A DNA stretch of 64,000 bases, taken from assembly GCA_004321715.1 (NCBI GenBank), contig SGYN01000001.1, forward strand, positions 62,001-126,000, read 5' to 3'. Of the stretch, positions 9,678 through 18,688 are shown in pieces (the first letter of the stretch is position 1; each line of letters begins with the position of its first letter). The notes under the pieces are model-generated. The model had not been told where the DNA came from. It saw nothing but the letters and a program-made list of their open reading frames with translations, and did no database searches. The DNA is from a bacterium (GTDB lineage Bacteria; Fidelibacterota; Marinisomatia; Marinisomatales; TCS55). The position numbers and the translations under genes are program-made.

Positions 9678-10718
9678 TTAATAACGATCATAAACTATCT
9701 TCCACTCAATAGATATCCAAGCTTGCCACTGATTAAAGGTCTTTAATTCTGAAACCCAATCAAATTGAGATTCTGTTTCACGGACACGATATCGTAGTGA
9801 AGACTTAATAAGAAATTGCTCACTAAAATTATATTCTGCCCAAAAATCTATTTTTTTATCTCTATGGCTTCGGCCACTATGAAGAGGGTCTCCCATCAAC
9901 TCCGCAACATAATATCTATGATCTTGTCTAATGGAAAAACCAAGTTTATTGATTATACCAATATCTTCATTATAAATAAGTGGTATATACCACTCAAAAT
10001 TTTTATAGGAACGATCTAACGAACTTGCTTTGGCCGTATTTCCATATGTTATGTTCTTCGCATCACCGTATGTTAAAGCAAATGCAATAGTTCCAAAATC
10101 ACTTAATTTTCTACTTATTTTAAAATACGATGATACAATATCAAGATCAAATTCTGTGAATGGTATATCAAAATATCTCTGATTATAACTAAGCTGCATA
10201 GTCAACCATTGTCCTTTTTTAAATGGATGTGTTAATTCTAATAGCTGCTCTCTATCGCTAAAGCTACAAGGCATTAAACTATCATTTGATATATCTCGAT
10301 CAATATAGTGTCGTATATAATATTTATTTAGGTGTCGTAATGAAAGGGATATTCTTTTATATGAACCCCATCTATATACACCTTTGATATTCCCACTCCA
10401 ATGCTGGCGGTTCTTATTATTTGAATAATTAGAGAAATTAGTTCTTGAGTAAATTTGAATGTATCGTCCACTTCGCGCTAATTGGAATTGTTTTTGTCCA
10501 ATGATGAAGAACCTTGAAAAATGAGAGTCAAAAGTATTTGTGCCTCCCATAATGTTTTTATTTGTGGACGCTTGACTTTTTTCTGTTTCAGATAAGCGCA
10601 ATACATTATCATCATAACCATTGATTAATCCTATTCTAAATGTTATAGGACCACTTAGATAATCTAAAAGATTCTGACCATTTAAAAATGAAATAAGCAG
10701 GATTATAATGATTTTCAT
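9678..10718 (-). CDS. Predicted outer-membrane beta-barrel protein downstream of pgs genes
   Basis: 346 residues, cleavable signal about 1-14 (ISFLNG then QN). After a strand containing GLINGYDDNVLRLSE, the chain alternates polar and aromatic residues in many strands (SGNIKGVYRWGSY, ISLSLRHLNKYY, TMQLSYNQRYF, TIAFALTYGDA, IKSSLRYRVRE) and ends WISIEWKIVYDRY, typical of Gram-negative barrels. I do not recognise a named family. Its start overlaps the stop of the 290-residue periplasmic gene (ATGA, 10715-10718), and that gene follows pgsW, so it may be the outer-membrane exit or anchor for the poly-gamma-glutamate made by PgsBC. That role is inference; the barrel topology is a pattern judgement. 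Confidence 0.68.
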   Translation of the reverse strand: MKIIIILLISFLNGQNLLDYLSGPITFRIGLINGYDDNVLRLSETEKSQASTNKNIMGGTNTFDSHFSRFFIIGQKQFQLARSGRYIQIYSRTNFSNYSNNKNRQHWSGNIKGVYRWGSYKRISLSLRHLNKYYIRHYIDRDISNDSLMPCSFSDREQLLELTHPFKKGQWLTMQLSYNQRYFDIPFTEFDLDIVSSYFKISRKLSDFGTIAFALTYGDAKNITYGNTAKASSLDRSYKNFEWYIPLIYNEDIGIINKLGFSIRQDHRYYVAELMGDPLHSGRSHRDKKIDFWAEYNFSEQFLIKSSLRYRVRETESQFDWVSELKTFNQWQAWISIEWKIVYDRY

Positions 10719-11587
10719 TTATACTCTTGAAACCTGGTTAGAACGTTTTTATTCTTATCAACAACTTCTACTGTAATCACCTGATTTCCATGAGGGATAT
10801 CTATTTCACAGGTCCGCCATTTTCCTGGAACTTTATCTTTAATATCTTCAATATAAGAGGTTGAGGATCTTTCCGATGAAAGAATAAATGTACCTAGAAC
10901 TTTTATTCCACTCTTTACACGCAATCTATAACTATCATTCGAACCCATATATTCATCAAAAATCAGACGGGAAAGAATCCGTAATTTCTTGGGTCCTTTT
11001 AAATCCAGTTGTAAAGGTCGATTGTTTTTTAACTCATAATAAGAAACAGGCTTTTCACCAACTATCACTTTATGATTTGATTGAAACACCATGGGTTTCA
11101 ATTCACTCCTATTCTTGTTTGGTCTTTCAAAATCTTTTTTGAGAAAACGCACCAATACTGGATAATCATTACTTTCTAAGGACTTTAATAATATCCTATG
11201 ATTACCTTCTGAGATATTGAAAAAATAGTTACCCGAATAAGTATAATAATGATTTGGATGTTGCACTGAACGAATGGACTTTTGAATTTTATATCTATGG
11301 TTTATCACTATAGGATCTTCATCATCTATTAATAATAAATATGAAAACTTCTGACTCTTTTTTGTTTTTTTGTTTGATGGGTATCTAGCAATCAATTCTA
11401 ATCTAGCAGGTCCATAAATTTCATAAACCAATGAATCTTCTGATAGTACCGTATAGGCTCTTCTCTTATCTGAAATTTTGAGTATTTCTTTTTTCTCTCC
11501 ACCGTGACTAGGCTTTAAAAGCTCAGCATACGCTGTTGAATAAAGAAAAATAAAGAAAAATATTTTAAATAATACTTTCGGGATCAT
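10715..11587 (-). CDS. Periplasmic protein with two tandem copies of an unknown beta domain
   Basis: 290 residues with a signal peptide (about 1-21, ending TAYA). Two halves align by eye: residues 44-148 and 182-286. Anchors are YEIYGPARLELIAR (55-68) against LDLKGPKKLRILSR (194-207), and ISEGNHRILLKSLESND (125-141) against IPHGNQVITVEVVDKNK (264-280), with VRF and TRF closing each copy. Each half looks like an all-beta sandwich, possibly carbohydrate- or polymer-binding, but I do not recognise it. It starts inside the 3' end of pgsW (23-base overlap) and overlaps the barrel gene by 4 bases, so it is tightly tied to the poly-gamma-glutamate genes. A periplasmic chaperone or adaptor for the polymer is inference. 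Confidence 0.65.
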   Translation of the reverse strand: MIPKVLFKIFFFIFLYSTAYAELLKPSHGGEKKEILKISDKRRAYTVLSEDSLVYEIYGPARLELIARYPSNKKTKKSQKFSYLLLIDDEDPIVINHRYKIQKSIRSVQHPNHYYTYSGNYFFNISEGNHRILLKSLESNDYPVLVRFLKKDFERPNKNRSELKPMVFQSNHKVIVGEKPVSYYELKNNRPLQLDLKGPKKLRILSRLIFDEYMGSNDSYRLRVKSGIKVLGTFILSSERSSTSYIEDIKDKVPGKWRTCEIDIPHGNQVITVEVVDKNKNVLTRFQEYK

Positions 11588-12698
11588 GATTTGTCATTAT
11601 TTCTTTAATTTGTTGCTTGCTTTTCCATCCAGCAAATACCACAGATAATAATACAATTAATAAACTCAAGATTGTTATCTTTAGATCAAATTTTTCAATA
11701 GCATATAAAGGTCCTACCCCTATATCTGGTAATGGTATTGGTGCATATATCATACCTAAATCATCTGTTAATTTTTGAATATTTAGAATATGAATAAGGG
11801 GAATATCTTTTTTAGAAAATCTTACAACGGCTCCATTGATTCCATCCCCTCTCGTTATCTGCTCAATATCTTTTCTATATACAATTCCTGGCTGTAATAA
11901 TCGTAAGTTAAAACTTGTTCCTAGACTAGCAACTCCTCCTCCAATATTTACCACCGCCTTATAATTATTATTACCAAAATATTTCATTCTCTGATCAATA
12001 TTATTTTCTAATCCCTCACCAGATATCAAAGGTAATTTATTCTTATTAATATTTTCTCGAATTAATTCTCTACCTCTAGGACTTAATAATCTACCCTGAT
12101 CATTCCTTCCTCCTATAGAAGCTGCAATAGACCTAGTCGATATATAACCGCTATTAAACAAAATTGTTTCCATATCTAACCAGGTCATATTGGGATCATT
12201 TGCGCCCCACTGTGAAGCTCCTATTGAAGAAATAATAAAAGGATGAATATTCATAGCATTACAAGCAATCAACATTGCCATATTAGCACCGGGCATAGAG
12301 CCAGTTACCATTACCGCAATTGTATCTCCACTATTAAGATTTGCTCGATCTAATAATTCTACCATTGCAGCAGCAAAATTTGGATCCAAAGTAGTTAATT
12401 TTGCATCCACATCGCCTTCGTCTGTGGTTATTAAACTAAATTGAGAACCAACAAGACCAGTTTCATTTGGATCATTCTCTTGATCAATAAATACACCTTT
12501 TTCCATTCTAAAATCTTTTAGCATATTCATTGATTCTCGCATTTTTATTGCAGCATTTATTTTTGTCTCATATGTATTTGAAACAAATTCTTTTCTAGAA
12601 AAATAAGCAAATGCGTATGCAGTAATAGAAATAACTGCAAGTAATACAAGAGTTGTTGTTTTCTGAATTACAGGTTTAAATGGTTTATCAGGTTTCAA
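11565..12698 (-). CDS. pgsW: PgsW-type poly-gamma-glutamate system protein
   Basis: 377 residues. An N-terminal membrane segment (about 16-34), a large alpha/beta domain outside the membrane and a C-terminal membrane segment (about 335-357) match the PgsW family, known from its consistent pairing with pgsB and pgsC in several Gram-negative phyla. Recognisable stretches are VMVTGSMPGANMAML, SSIGASQWGAN, a glycine cluster in VVNIGGGVASLGTS, and GDGINGAVVRF. The biochemical role of PgsW is not established. It starts within the last 11 bases of pgsC and is followed by an overlapping periplasmic protein gene. The family call rests on the motifs plus position after pgsBC. Confidence 0.82.
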   Translation of the reverse strand: MKPDKPFKPVIQKTTTLVLLAVISITAYAFAYFSRKEFVSNTYETKINAAIKMRESMNMLKDFRMEKGVFIDQENDPNETGLVGSQFSLITTDEGDVDAKLTTLDPNFAAAMVELLDRANLNSGDTIAVMVTGSMPGANMAMLIACNAMNIHPFIISSIGASQWGANDPNMTWLDMETILFNSGYISTRSIAASIGGRNDQGRLLSPRGRELIRENINKNKLPLISGEGLENNIDQRMKYFGNNNYKAVVNIGGGVASLGTSFNLRLLQPGIVYRKDIEQITRGDGINGAVVRFSKKDIPLIHILNIQKLTDDLGMIYAPIPLPDIGVGPLYAIEKFDLKITILSLLIVLLSVVFAGWKSKQQIKEIMTNHDPESII

Positions 12699-13131
12699 TT
12701 ACACCTCCCGATATTACCATAATAGTTAATTTTACTAAAACTGAAGTAATCATAATAGCCGATATTGTTCTTATGATACCTTGTCTATCCATCCAACTAG
12801 CTATTAAACCAGGAATAATATTACCAATAACTTCATATGAAAAGGTGTCGATTGGTGAAAAAAAATAGTTTCGGGATAAATATCCTATTATAAAACCAAG
12901 CAATAAAGTTAATACTAATCGTCTTTTGCCATATATAAATATAAAATTTCCTAATGCTCTAATTATAATAATGACAATTATCGAAGCAATAAATGTCATT
13001 ATTATTTGATCTGGATTTTGCAAATGTAAAGCAATGTATCCAGGTACAATTACACCTCCTGCAGTCACTCCAAGTGTCTCAGTAAGTATTAAGCTTAATG
13101 CAATTCCTAGACCAACTGTAATCTCAATCAT
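12688..13131 (-). CDS. pgsC: Poly-gamma-glutamate synthase membrane subunit PgsC/CapC
   Basis: 147 residues, almost entirely hydrophobic, with four or five membrane helices (about 3-20, 22-40, 44-62, 70-88, 95-145). The starting MIEITVGLGIALSLILTE and GVTAGGVIVPGYIAL are the hallmark of PgsC/CapC, the integral membrane partner of PgsB in ATP-dependent gamma-glutamate polymerisation. Length matches the family (about 150). Its ATG overlaps the end of pgsB by 8 bases and its end overlaps pgsW by 11 bases, a strongly coupled trio. The PgsA/CapA subunit usual in Bacillus is absent from this window. Confidence 0.93.
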   Translation of the reverse strand: MIEITVGLGIALSLILTETLGVTAGGVIVPGYIALHLQNPDQIIMTFIASIIVIIIIRALGNFIFIYGKRRLVLTLLLGFIIGYLSRNYFFSPIDTFSYEVIGNIIPGLIASWMDRQGIIRTISAIMITSVLVKLTIMVISGGVIET

Positions 13132-14305
13132 TTGATTTGAGCTCCATAAGTGTATTAATTAAACCTTGACCAAACCCTACTTGATTTCCAATTGCAAATA
13201 TAAGCGATTCAGAAGGAAGCTCTCTAAACTTATCAATAGATGAGTCTATTGGTTCATCTTCTTGGACTAATTCCGTAATTGTATTGGGCGAAAAACTAAT
13301 AATTTTATTTACAAGAGCTTCTATTTTTTTCCCTCTAATTATTGCTTTTTGAGGTTTGATTTCCTTATAAATTAGTTCCAATAATTGATGTGTTCTACTT
13401 CGACGATCCTGTCGACAGTTTAAATAAATAGTAAAATAGTTTTTTGATGAAAACATACTTTTGATAATATTCCAAATTTGTAAAGTAGAAACTGGATCAT
13501 TAGCTGCCATAGAATTAATAAAATAGATTTTACCTTTACCGAAATCAATATTATTAACAACTAAAGCACCAGGATCAGGCTGTGAGTTCTGCATACCCTC
13601 TAGAGCAGTCTTTTTATTTATGCCTAATTCATTGCACACCTTTAGTGCTACAGCAATATTTTGAGGATGCTCAATGTACGGAAACCCTTCTAAATGAGTA
13701 CTTTTAACTGTGTTTTCATCTGCAATAATATATTCAGTGTCTCTAACCTCAGAAATATGGGAAACTGCACTAACTATATTTTTTTCTCCAAACACTACCT
13801 TACCATTGTATGGAATAGTATTTCCTAATGATTTCTTAACATCATCTATAGTTGGTCCCATTTCTTCAAGATGATCAGGTCTCGCATTTGTGATAACCCC
13901 AATATGTGATTGTATCATTTGGTGTTCTGATATCCATTGATATTCTGGCTGAACTGCCATGCATTCCATTACAACAGCATCAGGTTTTTCCTTAGAAAAT
14001 AATTGCATTAGTTTGATTTGCTCCCCTATTGATGCAGATCGCAATCTATGAATAACTCTGTCTCTACCTTTGGAATCAATAATTCTTGGTGCAGTACCTG
14101 TTGTTTTAGCAAAGGTTCGAATACCGCCTGCACGCAATCCAGCAGCAATTAGACGAGTTACACTTGATTTACCTCGAGTCCCATTCACATGCACTCTTAA
14201 TGGGATACTAGAAATTGCACGCTGATGATTCACTCTTTCTAAATATCCTATTAGAATTAAAATTAAAACAATAGTTCCAAGAAAAAAAGGGGGCGATATG
14301 ATCAT
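13124..14305 (-). CDS. pgsB: Poly-gamma-glutamate synthase ligase subunit PgsB/CapB
   Basis: 393 residues. An N-terminal membrane anchor (about 5-21) precedes a Mur-ligase-like amide ligase domain. The P-loop is VNGTRGKSSVTRL (about 40-52), then KTTGTAPRII and RSASIGEQ, then MECMAVQPEYQW and ITNARPDHLEEMG, all typical of PgsB. The enzyme activates the gamma-carboxyl of glutamate with ATP and extends poly-gamma-glutamate at the inner membrane with PgsC. Length fits the family (about 390). The start has AGGAA six bases upstream and lies nine bases after the C25-like gene, so it is probably transcribed with that gene and possibly with the pilus genes. Identification is firm. Confidence 0.95.
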   Translation of the reverse strand: MIISPPFFLGTIVLILILIGYLERVNHQRAISSIPLRVHVNGTRGKSSVTRLIAAGLRAGGIRTFAKTTGTAPRIIDSKGRDRVIHRLRSASIGEQIKLMQLFSKEKPDAVVMECMAVQPEYQWISEHQMIQSHIGVITNARPDHLEEMGPTIDDVKKSLGNTIPYNGKVVFGEKNIVSAVSHISEVRDTEYIIADENTVKSTHLEGFPYIEHPQNIAVALKVCNELGINKKTALEGMQNSQPDPGALVVNNIDFGKGKIYFINSMAANDPVSTLQIWNIIKSMFSSKNYFTIYLNCRQDRRSRTHQLLELIYKEIKPQKAIIRGKKIEALVNKIISFSPNTITELVQEDEPIDSSIDKFRELPSESLIFAIGNQVGFGQGLINTLMELKSND

Positions 14306-14314
14306 GAGAATTTC

Positions 14315-17300
14315 CTAATAACCCATTATTTCCCGAACAATACTTATCATGTCCAGAAAATTTATGATTTCGTCAGCATTCACGTCTGCAAGATAAGGAT
14401 TTAATCCTCCTGTATCACTTGATTGGACAAAATCAACGAGGGTAAGTACATCTGTAATATTTAATAATCCATCCTGATTTATATCTCCACGCTGGAGAAT
14501 ATTTGCTCCTCTCGTAGTAAATAGTATTGCAGTAGAATCTTGAAGAGGCATGGCTGAGATAGGATAAGTATTATTAAAAGTATATTCAAGCCCAATTGTC
14601 TCACTTTGATCTTCCAGACCTATGGTACAGTAGTTTCCATGTACTTGACCCCAACCATAATTACCGGTTGAAGTATTATTAAAATCTGCATATTGCATCA
14701 CTATCTCTCCATCACCTGTGGGCGTGAAATAATGTTGAGAATCCTTAAGAATCAACTGGAAATTTTCCAGACTATTATTATCATATGTTCTAAGATGCGA
14801 CCACTGAATGACAAACTGATGGTTCAATTCATCATACCATTTATAAACACGTCCCCCACTAGTTGTTGTATTTAGGTCATCCCAAAATACAGCTATCATC
14901 GGCGATGGCCCACCTGGACCAGGTATAGGATAATTCCTAAATGATTTCATATCTGTAGAACCCATAGATACCCACCCATTACTGGAAACACTAATTTGGT
15001 CATAATCTATACCATAAAATTTAAATGTAAATGGTAGGTTCACTGTAGTTACATCATCTTGATTATCTCCATAATCACTCAATGATAACTGAGTACCAGG
15101 TCCATCATACAATGGGTCAATTTCTATCCAATTAAAATAGGGTGCATTTGAATATAGTATATCTCCACTATCATATGCATAATATCCATATGAATCTGGG
15201 CCAAGTGGGTCATCTACCTCTTTAACACCAATCCGTAATGGAATATTTGTACTCTGTACTGCACCATCAGAAGATTCCAGATCTATAAATAATTCAATTA
15301 CAGTTCCTGGAATTACATCTTCTGCAGCAATAACTTCAAATTTATCATTAGTATTAATTGAAAAATTATTTTGTACAATTAATGGCCAAAATCCTTGGTC
15401 ATCTATAATTTCTAAACCAGCATAATTTGAATATAAACGACCATTTACATTGTTTGCCATCATTGAGCCAATATTTGAAATCTCTATTGAAATTTCAGCA
15501 GTTTCACCAGGATCAAGATGATCATTACCAAAAACTGGATCATCATGTACATATACTTTATCTGCAAGTAATCTAGTTCCTGAAATAGAAAGTTGAATTT
15601 GACTTAACCAAGAGGAACCATTTATATCTTTAATTAATAATCGTAGTGGGAAATCTTCATTTTCCAATATTCCTGATTCTACTTCAAAGACAAATGACTG
15701 TCCTTCATTTCCCGTCATTCCACTTATCAAAGTTCCAATATATATGCTATCAATACTATAATTGATGAATCCATCACCACCAATTAGCTTACAATAGACA
15801 CCTTCAGCATCATCTATACCATAATTATATATAGGAATAGTTAACTCAATAGTCTCTCCACCATCGATCATGCCATTGGAATTTCCTGCGGATAAATCAT
15901 TCATGTCATCATCAATGGTATATCCACCTTCAATAGAATTTACATTTACACTTTGTTCGTTGATCTGAAATTGCCCTTGATACGGAACAAAGTTTCTTTT
16001 TATAACTGTCAGATTAACGCCACCTAATAAAGTAGAGCCTACCGGTAACGTAACATGACCATTATTATCAGTATAACCAGATTCAAATATAATATCATTT
16101 CCTTTTAAGATCGTAACGTAGGCATCTTCTACTGGTTCATTAAAATAATCCATCACTTCCACATCGTAATAATTAGTCCCTGATGAAATCACGTTTTCAT
16201 GAGATACTGTAAAAGATTGTGGGGTATCTGTCCACATCTGCAAAGCAGGGTCACCTATAAGGTTATTCCAATGAGTAAAAATAGTTACCCAATCATTTGG
16301 ATTATCTGGATAATTAAGATACAAATTTAATTTACCTCTTGCTAAAGCAGCTCCTGCAGTTTCCATTTTATCAACGAAAACACCATAATAAAAACCCATA
16401 TCAACAGCATTATTAAACATCGTATGTGTGCCAATTGTTGCAGTACCAATGGAAGCCACTGCACCCTTAGGCTGAGTTGGGGTTCCTGCTCTAACAAAAG
16501 TTTCTGATAAAGCGGTACCAGAAGAAAAAGAACCAGTCCCGCAAGTAATAACAGTAGCAATTGGTAATTTAAATCCATTTGAAAGACTATTTATATTACC
16601 AGAATTAAAACCACTGACTCCATAATATCCGCGATAATTGAAAAAAGTTAAGCCTGCATTTAAATCCGCAACCATCTGCGAGGGAAATGGTGAATTATAA
16701 ATTGTTCGCACATCATCGTACCCATGGTATTCCATTAACTCTTTAATATTTTCACTCGTTATAACACAAGACACTCCTGATGTTGACGCATCCCCTACGA
16801 GCGATGCACTATGAAACCAATTTTGACTTAAATATGGATTACTTTCATATTGAACAGTTTTATTTATGATTGTAGCAAGTTCTGTTGTTGAACTAAACGA
16901 TAATCTACCAATAATAACCTCAGGTAATATATCATTACCAACTAATTGAGAATACGGGTGATCTCCTTCTCCATTATAGCTACTTAAACTCTCAAAATAT
17001 GTTGGTATTGAATAGCTTCCATTAGCATCTCCCACTAAGGCAATATATTCTGGAGGATTGTCCCAAGTACTATATGCATTACTAATATAGTTTTTAATGG
17101 AACTAGTACTATTTCCAGTTGTACTTGTTGAAACATGATTGACTACATATCCAGTTCGATGTCGCCAATCGAATAAAATTTCAAGATTCGCCATCAAATT
17201 TGATGAATTACTTGGTAAAATATATAGTATTGATGGTTTCTGATAATCATCATCATTTGTTGATCGGCTATAATTCACAACTAAAGCTTCGTATAACGGC

Positions 17301-17911
17301 TCAAAAACTCGAGAGATTCTATCTGGGGTTTGAACGGGTTCAATTTCATCAACCTCTATTAATTCAATATCTGCTGATGTTATAATCTCTAGTCTACGAG
17401 ATAATGGATAATATTTAAATGGAGTAATAGAAGCTTTAACTACTGGTATATCTCTAAAAACAAATGTATTGGATACTTCTCCTTGATTTTCAGGATATTT
17501 CATATCTGAAGTATATAATTCTATATTTCTTTTGAATAAGGCGTTCGTCTCATCCGATGGTCTATCCCAAGTTTGATGTGGCAATATATCTATATTATTA
17601 ATCCACTCTGAAGAAACAACATTTACATTAATAGCATAAGACTTATTCGGAGCTACCTGATAAAATGTTGTTATAGTTGGAAGGGTTGGATCACCTTCCT
17701 CTGATTTTAATCCACCAAATGGAATGACTGGCTCTTTAAATATTTGCCCATCAATAGTTACATCTTTTATTTCATAACTATCTAAAGAAAAATGTATTCT
17801 ATCATCATCCAAAATAGAAAATCCACTTGGAGACTTTCTTATTTCATCTTGACTAAATAATAAAGATGAAGTTGTTAGTAGTGATAATATTATTTTATTA
17901 ATAGTTCCCAT
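14315..17911 (-). CDS. C25 (gingipain)-like secreted protein ending in a dockerin domain, catalytic His replaced
   Basis: 1198 residues, signal peptide about 1-20. Unlike the protein at 140-3292 it keeps an N-terminal gingipain-type propeptide region (about 30-215). The C25 domain follows (about 225-560): YIALVGDANGSY, NYRGYYG (425-431), VITCGTGSF with the presumed nucleophile C457, and ETFVRAGTP. The catalytic His of GHG is replaced by Tyr (GYY). Ig-like regions and the YGYYAYD...SNGWVSMG beta-sandwich come next. The last 58 residues (1141-1198) are a type I dockerin-like pair of calcium loops (GDINQDGLLNITD and ADVNADEIINFLD). No T9SS sorting domain is present, so its retention may rely on dockerin binding. 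It lies between pilD and pgsB with gaps of 18 and 9 bases. Confidence 0.83.
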   Translation of the reverse strand: MGTINKIILSLLTTSSLLFSQDEIRKSPSGFSILDDDRIHFSLDSYEIKDVTIDGQIFKEPVIPFGGLKSEEGDPTLPTITTFYQVAPNKSYAINVNVVSSEWINNIDILPHQTWDRPSDETNALFKRNIELYTSDMKYPENQGEVSNTFVFRDIPVVKASITPFKYYPLSRRLEIITSADIELIEVDEIEPVQTPDRISRVFEPLYEALVVNYSRSTNDDDYQKPSILYILPSNSSNLMANLEILFDWRHRTGYVVNHVSTSTTGNSTSSIKNYISNAYSTWDNPPEYIALVGDANGSYSIPTYFESLSSYNGEGDHPYSQLVGNDILPEVIIGRLSFSSTTELATIINKTVQYESNPYLSQNWFHSASLVGDASTSGVSCVITSENIKELMEYHGYDDVRTIYNSPFPSQMVADLNAGLTFFNYRGYYGVSGFNSGNINSLSNGFKLPIATVITCGTGSFSSGTALSETFVRAGTPTQPKGAVASIGTATIGTHTMFNNAVDMGFYYGVFVDKMETAGAALARGKLNLYLNYPDNPNDWVTIFTHWNNLIGDPALQMWTDTPQSFTVSHENVISSGTNYYDVEVMDYFNEPVEDAYVTILKGNDIIFESGYTDNNGHVTLPVGSTLLGGVNLTVIKRNFVPYQGQFQINEQSVNVNSIEGGYTIDDDMNDLSAGNSNGMIDGGETIELTIPIYNYGIDDAEGVYCKLIGGDGFINYSIDSIYIGTLISGMTGNEGQSFVFEVESGILENEDFPLRLLIKDINGSSWLSQIQLSISGTRLLADKVYVHDDPVFGNDHLDPGETAEISIEISNIGSMMANNVNGRLYSNYAGLEIIDDQGFWPLIVQNNFSINTNDKFEVIAAEDVIPGTVIELFIDLESSDGAVQSTNIPLRIGVKEVDDPLGPDSYGYYAYDSGDILYSNAPYFNWIEIDPLYDGPGTQLSLSDYGDNQDDVTTVNLPFTFKFYGIDYDQISVSSNGWVSMGSTDMKSFRNYPIPGPGGPSPMIAVFWDDLNTTTSGGRVYKWYDELNHQFVIQWSHLRTYDNNSLENFQLILKDSQHYFTPTGDGEIVMQYADFNNTSTGNYGWGQVHGNYCTIGLEDQSETIGLEYTFNNTYPISAMPLQDSTAILFTTRGANILQRGDINQDGLLNITDVLTLVDFVQSSDTGGLNPYLADVNADEIINFLDMISIVREIMGY

Positions 17912-17929
17912 TTTTCTCTTATAATCTCT

Positions 17930-18688
17930 TTATACCATTATTAAACGATCAATTAATGTAGTGGAATAATTGCTAAGAATAAAAATACTAATTGCACTAA
18001 ATGCAAGATAAGGAGCAAATGGTAATGGTCTATTTCTATCCATACCTTGGAACATAGAAATTAATATCCATACTATTAACCCTAATAGTGAAGCAAAAAA
18101 CAGAGTTAAGATCATCAATATTGGTCCTAGCCATGCACCAAGAATAAATCCTAACTGCAGATCTCCAAATCCCATACCTTGTCGCCTTGTAAAGATCCAA
18201 GTTAATCCCATCATTGCTCCAGGAAAAAAGACTCCAGCTACAATACCTAACAAAGCCTGATGTAAGGACAATACTCCAAAAATTATAGAAAAACTTATTA
18301 TTATCACCCCAACTATTATTAAATCTAATGGAATCATATAAATTCTATAGTCTATCCAAGCAATAGCTATAAGTATAGAAAATAGCAGCGAAACAGTTAT
18401 GGCCTCAGGAAATAATAAATTTTTAAAGGCCCAACCCCATAATAGGCCATTTATTAATTCAACAGTTGGATATTGTATTGAAATACGCTGCTTACAATTC
18501 GCACATCTACCCAGCTGAATAATAAATGAGATAATAGGCACATTTCTATAAAATGGAATAGGCTTCTTACAATTAGGACAGTGCGATCTTGGTTTAATTA
18601 CCGATTCATCTCTTGGAAGACGATAAATAACCACATTAAAGAAACTGCCAATAAAAGCCCCTATTATAAAAAAAATAACAAAATCCAT
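17930..18688 (-). CDS. pilD: Type IV prepilin peptidase / N-methyltransferase
   Basis: 252 residues, polytopic membrane protein. The N-terminal methyltransferase-associated cytoplasmic loop holds the zinc tetracysteine C37, C40, C62 and C65 (SHCPNC and RCANC). The two aspartates of the aspartyl peptidase are D113 (AWIDYR) and D176 in GMGFGD. It cleaves the short positively charged leader of prepilins after Gly and methylates the new N-terminal residue; the substrates are the pilins encoded at 29917-32477. The gene shares one base with the pilC stop (TAATG). Length and motifs are standard. Confidence 0.96.
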   Translation of the reverse strand: MDFVIFFIIGAFIGSFFNVVIYRLPRDESVIKPRSHCPNCKKPIPFYRNVPIISFIIQLGRCANCKQRISIQYPTVELINGLLWGWAFKNLLFPEAITVSLLFSILIAIAWIDYRIYMIPLDLIIVGVIIISFSIIFGVLSLHQALLGIVAGVFFPGAMMGLTWIFTRRQGMGFGDLQLGFILGAWLGPILMILTLFFASLLGLIVWILISMFQGMDRNRPLPFAPYLAFSAISIFILSNYSTTLIDRLIMV

